A DNA stretch of 64,000 nt from Competibacter_A sp003527885 (GTDB lineage Bacteria > Pseudomonadota > Gammaproteobacteria > Competibacterales > Competibacteraceae), in contig DAORPQ010000005.1 of the NCBI GenBank assembly GCA_035442025.1, positions 3,119-67,118 on the forward strand, given 5' to 3'. The notes beneath the pieces are model-generated. The model did not search any database. It saw only the letters and a list, made by a program, of their open reading frames with translations, and was not told where the DNA came from. Positions 33,957-42,043 of the stretch are shown here, one piece after another. How positions within the stretch are numbered: position 1 is the stretch's first letter; the number at the start of each line of letters is the position of its first letter. Made by a program: the position numbers and the translations under genes.

Positions 33957-36134
33957 ATGCCGAGCCGCTTCCTTCTCCGACCGAGCACCCTGCTGGGATT
34001 GTTGATCCTGCTGTTTTCGGGCGCGGCGGCAGCCAGAGACTGGTTCGTCGCCCCGAACGGTAGCGACAGCTGGAATGCCAGCGGCTCCATCAACGCGCCT
34101 TTCGCGAGCATCAGCCGAGCCTTCTGGAGCGGGTATGCCGGCCCCGGCGATACCGTCTACGTGCGCGGCGGGACCTACTGGCTGAACGCTCCGCAATGGG
34201 TCAGCGTGGGTGGCGCCGCCGCCGCGCCGCTGACGCTGCGGCCTTATCCGAATGAGACGGTCATTCTGGACGGCGCCGGCCTGCCAGCAACCGGCCCCGC
34301 CGTGCTCACCGTACTGGCGAGCCACGTCATTGTCGACGGTTTCACCGTCAGGAATTCAACCGGTATCGGCATCCAGATCTGGCCGGATTCCACGCCCGCC
34401 GAAAATGTCGTGATCCGCAACAACACCGTTCACGGTTGCCAGAAATCGGGCATTTTCATCGGCCACAAGCTCGATCAAACCACGACCGGGGTCCGCAACA
34501 TCCAGATCACCGGCAACACGCTCTATCACAACGTGCAAGAAAACCGGGCGCGGACCTGGACCAGCAATTGGCACCCTGCCCTGGGCATCCTCTACAGCCA
34601 GGATGTCTCCGTTCACGGTAATCGGGTCTACGAGAATTACGGCGAAGGCATCAGCGTCATGCAATCCCGTCGGATCGGGGTGTCCCGTAACGTGGTGCAC
34701 GACAATTATTCGGTCAATCTCTACATCGACGGCGGCGCGGAAACCCGCCACGAAGCCAATCTGGTCTACTCGACCGGCCAAACCGACTACTTCCGCGATT
34801 TTTATCACACGCCGGGCAAAGTGCCGTTACCGGCGTCCGGCATTCAGATCGCCAACGAAAGCTGGCCGGAATGGACCACCCCGATCATGGCCGCCAATAA
34901 CGTCATCATCAACAACATTTTCATCGGCAATCGCGCGGCTCTGAGCTATGGGAACTACCAGAACGGCGGCGGGCTAAAAAGCCTGCGGTTTGCCTTCAAT
35001 ACCCTCTACGCGCAAGTCGAGACCGCCCTGCAGGTCGACCCTGACACCCACAGCGACAACGAGTTTTCCAACAATATCTCGGTGCAGATTGACGGCGTGC
35101 CGCATACCTGGTTGAGCGGCGATGTCAGCGGCTTCCGCTTTCACCACAATTTCTGGTCGGGCGGAGCGCCACAGCCCGTTGCCCGGAGCGCTTCCGACCA
35201 GTACGGCGACCCGTCCTTCAACCGGCCCGGCGGCTATACGGCCGCCGATTACATCTTGCTGCCCGGATCGCCCGCCGTTGCCGCCGGTCAGACCCTGACG
35301 GGCGTTTCCCAGGATTATTTCGCTAAATCGCGCCAAACACCACCGAGTCCGGGTGCCTCCGAATCGTTGGAGTTGGCTTACAACACTTTGATCGACCACT
35401 ACTATATGGCCATTCTCGGCCGTGCCCCAGACGCGGGCGGCAGAGCGCACTGGGGGAACGAAGCGCTGCGAATGCAGATCGCGGGCGTCGATGTGCAGGA
35501 AGCCTTTCGGGTGATGGCCGGCTGGTTCTTCCGCAGTCCCGAGTATCTGGCCAAACAAACCGGCGACGAGCAGTACGCGGCCGATTTGTACCGCACCTTT
35601 TTCAACCGCCAACCGGACAGCGGCGGTCTGAGCTTCTGGGTCGGGCAGCTCGCCCAAGGGATGCCGCGCAGCTTGGTGCTGTACGCCTTTCTGTTCTCGC
35701 CCGAATTCACCGGCTACATGCAGAACCTGCTCGGCAACACCGGCAGCCGGAGCGAGGTCTACGCCGTCGTCGATTTCTATCGCGGTTTCCTCAACCGCTT
35801 GCCGGACAGCGCCGGTCTCGATTACTGGCTGGGGCGGTTCCGCGCCGCCCAGTGTCAGGGGGCGGCGGCGATCAACGCCGAAGTCGAGACCATTTCCCGC
35901 CAATTTATCGCCGGCGCCGAATACGTTCAGCGCAACCGCAACAACAGCGATTATGTCGCCGATCTGTATTACGCTTTTCTGCGACGCGGCGCGGAACCGC
36001 AAGGCTTCCAGTATTGGCTGGATCAACTGAACAGCGGTGCGCTCAGCCGCGATCAAGAACGCTTGGCGCTGCTTCAATCGCCCGAGTTTCAAGGCCGGGT
36101 CCAACAAATAATCCAGCAAGGCTGTTTGCTTTAA
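33957..36134 (+). CDS. Secreted parallel beta-helix protein with four DUF4214 repeats
   Basis: A 725-residue exported protein. Residues 1 to about 26 are a signal peptide ending in GAAAA. Residues about 28-460 form a right-handed beta-helix of pectate-lyase type: WFVAPNGSDSWNASGS opens it, GDTVYVRGGTYWLN follows, and many NN/GN turn positions occur in repeats such as NVVIRNNTVHGC and NIQITGNTLYHN. The C-terminus has four DUF4214-type units with the pattern hYxxhLxRxPDxxGxxYW: YYMAILGRAPDAGGRAHW, LYRTFFNRQPDSGGLSFW, FYRGFLNRLPDSAGLDYW, LYYAFLRRGAEPQGFQYW. DUF4214 is common in secreted or surface proteins. ATG 33957 opens the signal peptide. Polysaccharide or surface binding is likely; no catalytic residues were identified. 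Confidence 0.82.
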   Translation: MPSRFLLRPSTLLGLLILLFSGAAAARDWFVAPNGSDSWNASGSINAPFASISRAFWSGYAGPGDTVYVRGGTYWLNAPQWVSVGGAAAAPLTLRPYPNETVILDGAGLPATGPAVLTVLASHVIVDGFTVRNSTGIGIQIWPDSTPAENVVIRNNTVHGCQKSGIFIGHKLDQTTTGVRNIQITGNTLYHNVQENRARTWTSNWHPALGILYSQDVSVHGNRVYENYGEGISVMQSRRIGVSRNVVHDNYSVNLYIDGGAETRHEANLVYSTGQTDYFRDFYHTPGKVPLPASGIQIANESWPEWTTPIMAANNVIINNIFIGNRAALSYGNYQNGGGLKSLRFAFNTLYAQVETALQVDPDTHSDNEFSNNISVQIDGVPHTWLSGDVSGFRFHHNFWSGGAPQPVARSASDQYGDPSFNRPGGYTAADYILLPGSPAVAAGQTLTGVSQDYFAKSRQTPPSPGASESLELAYNTLIDHYYMAILGRAPDAGGRAHWGNEALRMQIAGVDVQEAFRVMAGWFFRSPEYLAKQTGDEQYAADLYRTFFNRQPDSGGLSFWVGQLAQGMPRSLVLYAFLFSPEFTGYMQNLLGNTGSRSEVYAVVDFYRGFLNRLPDSAGLDYWLGRFRAAQCQGAAAINAEVETISRQFIAGAEYVQRNRNNSDYVADLYYAFLRRGAEPQGFQYWLDQLNSGALSRDQERLALLQSPEFQGRVQQIIQQGCLL

Positions 36135-36212
36135 ACGGCGCTCTCAAGGATGATCTGGAAATAATTAGTGACGCTGGAGTTGCTCAACCGCACTACACCA
36201 GTTTTTTTAAAA

Positions 36213-36247
36213 ATACAAATTAATTATTAAATTAGTAATTTTTGTAT
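36213..36247. repeat. Very AT-rich island with inverted repeat
   Basis: Within the 178-bp spacer before pta, about 60 bp are nearly pure A/T, including a T7-A5 junction. ATACAAA (36213-36219) and TTTGTAT (36241-36247) form an inverted repeat with a 21-nt AT-only centre apart from one G. Possible roles are curved DNA or an upstream promoter element. Confidence 0.35.
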
Positions 36248-36271
36248 CTTTCAAGGGTCAATAGGTATATT
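36242..36271 (+). promoter_or_regulatory. Candidate promoter for pta
   Basis: TTGTAT (36242-36247) and TATATT (36266-36271) are 18 bp apart, directly after the AT-rich island. The start site would be near 36278, giving a leader of about 35 nt to the ATG at 36313, which follows AGGGAAC. Confidence 0.4.
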
Positions 36272-36312
36272 CTATATTGCGTCGCAGCATAGAATACTCA
36301 TAGGGAACCGCC

Positions 36313-38472
36313 ATGACCACCGCCATCCTTGTCGTCCCCACCGAGCAACGGGTCGGGTTGACCACCGTCGCTCTCGGCCTCGTGCACGCGCTCGACCGCG
36401 AGGGGATTCCCGTGGGCTTCTGCAAGCCCATCAGCCAGCCGCACGCCAGCGACACCGGCCCGGAGCGTTCCACTCGGCTGGCGCGCATGGTGACCAGCTT
36501 GAACCCACCCGAACCACTTCCGGTCAACGATGCGGAAAACCTGCTCGGCCACGACCGGGAAAACGTCCTGCTGGAAGAGGTTATCGCCCGCTACGAGCAG
36601 GCGGCTCACCACGCCAGCGTCGTCGTCGTCGAAGGCTTGATGGACACCGAAGAGCAGCCTTACGGGACCCGCCTCAACGCCAAAATGGCACAAAGTTTGG
36701 ACGCCAAAATCGTCATCGTCACCGCGCCCGGCCGGGACACGCCGCGTCAGGTCGCCGACACCGTCGAAGTGGTCGCCCGCGCCTACGGTGGCATCCGCCA
36801 CGAGCGAATGCTCGGCGCCATCATCAACCTGTTGGACGCGCCGGTGGATCAAACCGGCCACATCCGCTTCGACTTCAGCCGCGCCGAAAACGGCCACGAG
36901 CCCGGCCATGAAGCCGCTTTTCGGGCGGAGTGCGCCCGCCACTGGCCCGAAACCTTCAAGCTGCTGGGCTGCATTCCCTGGCAACGCGAGCTGAGCGCCC
37001 CGCGGGTGCGGGACATCATGCAACTGATCGGCGCGCAGATTCTCAACGAAGGGCAGTTGAACCGGCGAGTCACTCACGTCGTGCTGGGTGCGTCGACCCT
37101 GGTCAACAGCTGTCAGGAATTGCGGCCCGGCGCCATGGTCATCATTCCCGGCGACCGCGACGATCTGTTGCTGGCCATCTGTATGGCGACCATGAGCGGC
37201 ACGCATGTCGCCGGCGTCTTGCTGGCCGGCGGCCTGAAACCCGACCTGCGGGTTTGGAAGCTGTGCGGCCCGGCGCTCGATGTCGGCCTGCCGGTGCTGA
37301 CCATGCCCTACAGCACCCTGCAATCGGTGCTCTATCTGCCGCACCTCAACCTGGAGGTACCGCTCGACGACCGCGACCGGATGCAACAGGCCGTGGAAGC
37401 GGTCGCCTCGCACATCACCCTCGACTGGAAGGAACCGTTGCTGACCCGGATCGAAGAACGCCGGCTCAGCCCACCCGCCTTCCAGCATATCCTGGTGGAA
37501 CGGGCGCGCAAAGCCAACAAGCGCATCATCCTGCCGGAAGGCAACGAGCCGCGCACGATCGAGGCCGCCATCATCTGCCACCAGCGCGGCCTGGCCCGCT
37601 GCGTGCTGATGGGCGACGGCGGGCGGATGCACCGGCTGGCGGCCCGGCGTGGCATGAGCATCCCGCCGGATATCGAGATCATCGACCCGACTCAAATCGA
37701 CCACCGTTACATCGACGCCATGGTCGAACTGCGCCAATCCAAGGGGCTGACGGCGGGCCTGGCCGAAGAAGAACTGCACGATTCGGTGGTGCTGGGCACC
37801 ATGATGCTGCAACTGGGTGAAGTCGACGGCCTGGTGTCCGGCGCCGTGCACACCACCGCCAACACCATCCGGCCCGCCCTACAACTGATCAAGACCGCAC
37901 CCGAGGCCCGGCTGGTCTCCTCGATTTTCTTCATGTGCTTGCCGGAGCAAGTGCTGGTTTATGGCGATTGCGCCATCAACATCAATCCGAGCGCCGAGGA
38001 TTTGGCCGATATCGCCATTCAGAGCGCCGAATCCGCCAAGGCCTTCGGCATCACCCCCCGCGTCGCCATGCTGAGCTACAGCACCGGCACCTCGGGCGCC
38101 GGCAGCGACGTGGAAAAAGTCAAGCGAGCCACCCGGCTCGCCCGCCAGCGGCGACCGGACTTGCTGGTCGACGGCCCGCTGCAATACGACGCGGCCACCA
38201 TCAAGACCGTGGCGCAGAGCAAGGCTCCAGACAGCCAGGTGGCGGGACGGGCGACGGTGTTCATCTTCCCCGACCTCAACACCGGCAACACCACCTACAA
38301 GGCGGTCCAGCGCAGCGCCGATGTCATCAGCATCGGCCCGATGCTGCAAGGGCTGAACAAGCCGGTCAACGATCTGTCGCGCGGCGCACTGGTGGAAGAC
38401 ATCGTCTTCACCATCGCCCTGACCGCGATCCAGGCCGAACAGGCCGCCGAACGGGCGCGCGATTCGCGCTGA
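36313..38472 (+). CDS. pta: Phosphate acetyltransferase
   Basis: A 719-residue long-form Pta, making acetyl phosphate from acetyl-CoA and phosphate. The N-terminal P-loop-like/BioD-related part (MTTAILVVPTEQRVGLTTVALGL, VVVVEGLMDTEEQPYGTRLN) and a DRTGG-type middle domain (about residues 240-345) precede the catalytic PTA/PTB domain (about 390-712): RIILPEGNEPRTIEAA, VHTTANTIRPALQLI, RVAMLSYSTGTSGAG, LLVDGPLQYDAAT and FPDLNTGNTTYKAVQR. The length fits the E. coli type (about 714). No ackA lies nearby. Its stop codon abuts the stop of the convergent methyltransferase gene with no intervening base. Confidence 0.95.
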   Translation: MTTAILVVPTEQRVGLTTVALGLVHALDREGIPVGFCKPISQPHASDTGPERSTRLARMVTSLNPPEPLPVNDAENLLGHDRENVLLEEVIARYEQAAHHASVVVVEGLMDTEEQPYGTRLNAKMAQSLDAKIVIVTAPGRDTPRQVADTVEVVARAYGGIRHERMLGAIINLLDAPVDQTGHIRFDFSRAENGHEPGHEAAFRAECARHWPETFKLLGCIPWQRELSAPRVRDIMQLIGAQILNEGQLNRRVTHVVLGASTLVNSCQELRPGAMVIIPGDRDDLLLAICMATMSGTHVAGVLLAGGLKPDLRVWKLCGPALDVGLPVLTMPYSTLQSVLYLPHLNLEVPLDDRDRMQQAVEAVASHITLDWKEPLLTRIEERRLSPPAFQHILVERARKANKRIILPEGNEPRTIEAAIICHQRGLARCVLMGDGGRMHRLAARRGMSIPPDIEIIDPTQIDHRYIDAMVELRQSKGLTAGLAEEELHDSVVLGTMMLQLGEVDGLVSGAVHTTANTIRPALQLIKTAPEARLVSSIFFMCLPEQVLVYGDCAININPSAEDLADIAIQSAESAKAFGITPRVAMLSYSTGTSGAGSDVEKVKRATRLARQRRPDLLVDGPLQYDAATIKTVAQSKAPDSQVAGRATVFIFPDLNTGNTTYKAVQRSADVISIGPMLQGLNKPVNDLSRGALVEDIVFTIALTAIQAEQAAERARDSR

Positions 38473-39072
38473 CTAGCTTTTCCGTTCGAACACTTCGACC
38501 CTGGCCGGCGGCAGATTGCTCCAGATGATCTTGCTGGAGAGCTTGCGGAAGCGGGGCAGCAAGCCGGAGCGGGTGCCCCGCAGATCGTAGGTGAACTGGA
38601 CGAGCGAGCCGCCCCAGTCGAGCAGGGTTTCGAACTGATGGCTGATGGCGCGGGTGGTGGCGGGATGCAACGACCGCAACGGCAGGCTGGACACGATGCT
38701 ACCGACGCTCTTGGTCTTTTCGTGGCTCAGCAGTTGGCTCAATTGGGCGGCATCGCCTTGAATGATCCGCAGTTGGGGAAAGCGCTGGCGCAGGTGATGG
38801 GCCAGGGTCGGCGACCGCTCGACGACCACCAGCTTCCACGGCGGCAGTCCGCGCTTGAGCAAGGCGGCGGTCACCGCGCCGGTTCCGCCGCCCAGTTCCA
38901 GCACCAACCCCTCCCGGTCCCACGGCACTTGAGCGGCCATGTAGCTCGCCAGCGCGGGCGCGCTGGGACAAGCGGCCCCCATGGCCCTGGGATTGGCCAG
39001 GATCTCTCGGGTGAACAAGGCCAGCGAGACCGTCCCGGGATTTTGTAGCAGAACCTTCACGAAATGTTTCAT
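38473..39072 (-). CDS. Phospholipid N-methyltransferase-like protein
   Basis: A 199-residue SAM methyltransferase. Motif I is VLELGGGTGAVTAALL, motif II region KLVVVERSPTLAHHLRQRFP, then RIIQGDAAQL, and SSLPLRSLHP. LPLRSL after a short strand and an N-terminus reading LANPRAMGAACPSAPALASYM are features of the PmtA (Rhodobacter-type) phosphatidylethanolamine methyltransferases and related RlmA/KsgA-like folds. It may methylate a membrane lipid headgroup; substrate assignment is tentative. No membrane helix. ATG 39072 is the start. It is convergent with pta. Confidence 0.72.
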   Translation of the reverse strand: MKHFVKVLLQNPGTVSLALFTREILANPRAMGAACPSAPALASYMAAQVPWDREGLVLELGGGTGAVTAALLKRGLPPWKLVVVERSPTLAHHLRQRFPQLRIIQGDAAQLSQLLSHEKTKSVGSIVSSLPLRSLHPATTRAISHQFETLLDWGGSLVQFTYDLRGTRSGLLPRFRKLSSKIIWSNLPPARVEVFERKS

Positions 39073-39352
39073 ACCCTACTTAGTATTATGGTCGGGGAAA
39101 CTGTCGGAAAAACGCACACACGCCACCGGGCCGCCCGCGAGCTTACGGCTCGCAACCGCAGGAAGGCGGCGGGGATGAACGGCAGCCGGACGGCTGTGGA
39201 AGAGCAAGCCGATTTTCATTTCGGGTATCGGCCGGGGCGGCGGAATGCGCCGGCAAGCCCCGAGCGGATTGGAGCAGTCCCGGCCAACTTCGGAAAAACC
39301 CGGAGCACGGCCACGGGTCAACGCCGGCTGGAGCTGGCAAACCCGGCCACGC

Positions 39353-39745
39353 TCAAGCCGGTTTGCGCAACTGCGCCTGCTCGGCCTCGAACAGTGTCGA
39401 GGCCAGATGGTGCAACCCTTCCTGCTCGGCCAATTCCGAAATCTCTTCCCAGGAAGCGCCACGATCGATGGCGGCGGCGGTTTGGCTGGCGTCGGGCAAG
39501 CTCTCCCGAACGGTTCGCACGAAGTCATCGGTCGTCGCCGCGGCATCGTCTCCCGTCCGCGGGCCTTTCCGCAGCGCTTCCTGCTCGGCCTCGAACAAGA
39601 CTGTGGCGAGCTTGTGCAAACCCTCCTCCTCGGCGAGTTCGGAAATTTCCTCCAGGCTGGCCCCGCAGTCGATCGCCGCCGCCGCCTTGCTGGCGTGGGG
39701 AAGATCGCTGCGGATCGACTGGAGCAGTTGGTCGAGGTTTTTCAT
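39353..39745 (-). CDS. Small acidic protein made of two tandem repeats
   Basis: A 130-residue protein consisting of two copies of one unit: residues about 5-60 and 73-128, offset by 68. By hand alignment 36 of 54 positions are identical, including IDxGAS, EEISELAE, EGLH and LFEAEQ. Each unit is predicted helical and acidic, with no signal peptide, membrane segment or cysteine motif. It is unlike any family I can name with confidence; the unit faintly recalls Nif11-type helical domains but lacks a Gly-Gly leader end. The start is uncertain: ATG 39745 is listed, GTG 39751 has GCGGAG 9 nt upstream, and GTG 39784 would add 13 residues. Confidence 0.65.
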   Translation of the reverse strand: MKNLDQLLQSIRSDLPHASKAAAAIDCGASLEEISELAEEEGLHKLATVLFEAEQEALRKGPRTGDDAAATTDDFVRTVRESLPDASQTAAAIDRGASWEEISELAEQEGLHHLASTLFEAEQAQLRKPA

Positions 39746-39853
39746 TTCCACTGAATAAAACTCCGCTTTAGCCGTAGGGTTCACGCCAACGAGCCCTCAA
39801 GTCTAAAGCGCTCTTTCCGAATTGCCAACTTGAAGCTTTAGCGGCGGGAGAGT

Positions 39854-39875
39854 TTTCAGGTTGCTTTCAGGTTGC
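39854..39875 (+). promoter_or_regulatory. Tandem 11-bp direct repeat, probable OmpR-family operator
   Basis: TTTCAGGTTGC occurs twice with no gap (39854-39864 and 39865-39875). A period of exactly one helical turn is the layout used by OmpR/PhoB-family dimers. A -10-like TACACT lies at 39881-39886, so the repeat covers the -35 region. It stands about 100 bp upstream of the PepSY gene that begins an operon ending in an OmpR-family regulator and its kinase, so autoregulation is the natural reading (inference). Confidence 0.55.
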
Positions 39876-39977
39876 CGCCCTACACTGCGAACTCGCAGCT
39901 TGGGCGGTTTTGGCCACTGTCCGCCCAAACCGCCGACCCGTTCGATTGCGTTTCGCAAATCACCTTAAGAGTAATCC

Positions 39978-40301
39978 ATGATGAACATTCGTATCCTGTT
40001 GGCCGCTTCCGCTCTGCTGGCGCTTGTCACCTCTGCCGGCACTCTCGTTTCAGCCGCTGAAACCAACAGCGCCGCACCAGCGGTTGCGCCAGCCGCCGCA
40101 ACCACCGCGTCGGCCGTCACCAAGGAACAGGCGGTCGAGATGGCCCTCAAGGCACACCCCGGCAAAGTCACCAAAGCTTATGAAGACACCAAGAAAGGTA
40201 AAAAGACCTGGGAAGTGAAAATCGACGGTGACGACGGCAAGAAATGGGAGGTGTACTACGAGATCAAGACCGGACAGCTCGTCGCGGAAGAAGGAAAGTA
40301 A
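39978..40301 (+). CDS. Periplasmic PepSY-domain protein
   Basis: A 107-residue exported protein. A signal peptide (MMNIRILLAASALLALVTSAG, cut near VSA-AET) and an Ala/Pro/Thr linker precede one PepSY domain (about residues 47-105: TKEQAVEMALKAHPGKVTKAYEDTK, then WEVKIDGDDGKKWEVYYEIKTG). PepSY modules are small periplasmic domains, often regulatory or inhibitory. It starts at ATG 39978 (39981 also possible) with AAGAG upstream and leads an operon with a cytochrome b, a second PepSY-like protein and a two-component pair. Confidence 0.85.
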   Translation: MMNIRILLAASALLALVTSAGTLVSAAETNSAAPAVAPAAATTASAVTKEQAVEMALKAHPGKVTKAYEDTKKGKKTWEVKIDGDDGKKWEVYYEIKTGQLVAEEGK

Positions 40302-40369
40302 ACCCCGATCCGACCGATCGACCCGCCGCCTCTGTAACGGGAGGTGGCGCTAAAACGCCGAGGCCGACT

Positions 40370-40981
40370 ATGAACACCGCCAATACCTCTGAAGTGGTCG
40401 TTTGGGATCCGCTGGTCCGCTTGTTTCACTGGGTTCTGGTGGCAGCGTTCTGCGCCGCTTATCTCACCGAAGGCGAACCGTTCGAGGCGATCCAGGATCA
40501 GCTAGATGGCGCGTGGCTGCAATCCGTCCATGTTTGGGCCGGCTATACCATCGCCGGATTGTTGCTGTTTCGGTTGGTCTGGGGTTTCGTCGGCCCACGC
40601 CACGCCCGTTTCGATGATTTCGTGCGCGACCCTCGGGTCACGTTCGCTTACGTCAAGCAGGTGCTGCTACTGCGCGCCCCGCGCCACCTGGGGCATAATC
40701 CCGCCGGCGGCGCGATGATCGTCATTTTACTCTTGAGCCTGACTGTCATCACGGCTTCCGGGCTGGCGCTGTACGGGGCCGACAAGGGGCTGGGCCCTCT
40801 CGCCGGCCTGCTGGCGGATGCCGGCGATTCCACCATTCACACCCTTGAAGAGGTGCACGAGTTTTTTGCCAACTTCACCCTGCTGTTGGTCGCCGGACAT
40901 CTTCTGGGCGTGATTTGGGAAAGCCTGTTGCACCGCGAAAATTTGGCGCTCGCCATGTTCACCGGCCGCAAACGGGCCTGA
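40370..40981 (+). CDS. Cytochrome b561-type membrane protein
   Basis: A 203-residue four-helix diheme cytochrome b (Ni-hydrogenase b-type/CybB fold). Candidate heme ligands are His20 in VRLFHWVL, His in SVHVWAGYTIAG, His in the loop/helix near LEEVHEFFANF and His in VAGHLLGVIWESL. It moves electrons between the quinone pool and a periplasmic partner or dissipates reducing power. The segment WDPLVRLFHW is typical of the family. ATG 40370 opens MNTANTSEVVVWDPL; an upstream extension overlapping the PepSY gene is discarded. It lies 68 bp after the PepSY gene and 67 bp before the second PepSY-like gene. Confidence 0.88.
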   Translation: MNTANTSEVVVWDPLVRLFHWVLVAAFCAAYLTEGEPFEAIQDQLDGAWLQSVHVWAGYTIAGLLLFRLVWGFVGPRHARFDDFVRDPRVTFAYVKQVLLLRAPRHLGHNPAGGAMIVILLLSLTVITASGLALYGADKGLGPLAGLLADAGDSTIHTLEEVHEFFANFTLLLVAGHLLGVIWESLLHRENLALAMFTGRKRA

Positions 40982-41048
40982 GCGCGGCGCTTTATGACCT
41001 AGTTCTCGCTCGCCCTGTTTGTCGGTTCGCCAGCAAGGAGTGCTCGAC

Positions 41049-41369
41049 ATGTCGATACATCACCCGCAATACTTTGTTCTTGTCGTTCTACTGGCGGCAG
41101 GCCTGTTGGGAGCCGGTCAGGCGGCGGCCCGCTTCGACCATAATGAAATCCGCCGGCTGTATCGCGCCGGAACCATTTTGTCGCTGGACGCCATCGTCGC
41201 CAAGCACCGGCGCCGCTATCCCGGCGGCCAGTTGTTGGAAGCGGAGCTAGAATTCGAGCGAAACCGCTATGTGTACGACTTGAAGATTATCGACGACGAC
41301 GGCGTGGTGCGCGAATTTGAATATGACGCCGCGAGCGGCGAGCTGTGGCACTTGGAAGATAAAAAATAG
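41049..41369 (+). CDS. Second PepSY-like periplasmic protein
   Basis: A 106-residue exported protein. The signal peptide (MSIHHPQYFVLVVLLAAGLLG, cut near QAAA-RFD) is followed by a PepSY-like domain: NEIRRLYRAGTILSLDAIV, GGQLLEAELEFERNRYVY, and DDDGVVREFEYDAASGELWH. This form is widespread just upstream of QseB/PhoP-type regulators. ATG 41049 follows AAGGAG at 9 nt. The stop is 2 bp before the regulator ATG, so the two are co-translated. It probably senses a periplasmic condition or modulates the kinase (inference from position). Confidence 0.82.
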   Translation: MSIHHPQYFVLVVLLAAGLLGAGQAAARFDHNEIRRLYRAGTILSLDAIVAKHRRRYPGGQLLEAELEFERNRYVYDLKIIDDDGVVREFEYDAASGELWHLEDKK

Positions 41370-41371
41370 CG

Positions 41372-42043
41372 ATGCGCTTGTTACTGGTCGAAGACGATGC
41401 TCCGCTGGCCGGCCGCCTACGGATCGACTTGGAGCAGGCCGGGTACGCCGTCGATACGGTCGCCGACGGCGTGGAGGCCGAATTTATGGGCTCATCCGAG
41501 CCTTATGACGTCGTGGTGCTGGATCTCGGCCTGCCCGGCCGCCCCGGTCTGGAGGTATTAAGCCACTGGCGCGCGGCCGACAACCCAGTGCCGGTATTAA
41601 TTCTGACGGCCCGGGATGCCTGGCACGAAAAAGTGGACGGTTTCAAGACCGGCGCCGACGACTATCTGGGCAAGCCCTTTCATACCGCCGAGTTGGTCGC
41701 CCGGCTCCATGCGCTATTGCGGCGCAGCACGGCCCGGCCGAACGGCCCGCTCCGGGTCGCCGGCCTCGAATTGAACGAGGAGACCCAAACCGTGCTCGTG
41801 CTGGCCACCGGCCAAGCGTTCGACCTGACCGGCACCGAGTTTCGTCTCCTGCGTTATTTCATGCTGCATCCCGGTCGCGTGTTGTCCAAAACGCGCCTGA
41901 CCGAACACGTTTATGACTTCGAAAGCGAACGCGACAGCAATGTCCTGGAAGTTTACGTGAACCGGTTACGGCGCAAGCTCGGTCGCGATTCGATCGGCAC
42001 GCGACGGGGCCAGGGCTACGTGTTCGGGACCGAAGCGCCGTGA
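41372..42043 (+). CDS. OmpR-family response regulator (QseB/PhoP-like)
   Basis: A 223-residue regulator. The receiver begins MRLLLVEDDAPLAGRL with phospho-acceptor Asp51 in VVLDLGLPG, then ILTARDAWHEKVDGF and DDYLGKPFHTAEL. The winged-helix output (about residues 125-220) has LTGTEFRLLRYFMLHPGRVL, HVYDFESERDSNVLEVYVN and RGQGYVFG. These features match the QseB/PmrA/PhoP group. Its gene overlaps the kinase gene by a GTGA. The direct repeat at 39854-39875 is a plausible binding site. Confidence 0.92.
   Translation: MRLLLVEDDAPLAGRLRIDLEQAGYAVDTVADGVEAEFMGSSEPYDVVVLDLGLPGRPGLEVLSHWRAADNPVPVLILTARDAWHEKVDGFKTGADDYLGKPFHTAELVARLHALLRRSTARPNGPLRVAGLELNEETQTVLVLATGQAFDLTGTEFRLLRYFMLHPGRVLSKTRLTEHVYDFESERDSNVLEVYVNRLRRKLGRDSIGTRRGQGYVFGTEAP

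Noticed and set aside
39137..39153. Small hairpin GCGAGC-TTACG-GCTCGC in the 280-bp spacer after the tandem-repeat gene
   Set aside because: Six base pairs without a T tract in GC-rich DNA is expected by chance; not listed as a terminator.
39076..39771. Overlapping frames on both strands around the tandem-repeat protein
   Set aside because: They reflect the duplicated DNA in other frames; only the minus-strand frame ending at 39353 gives a coherent two-unit acidic protein.
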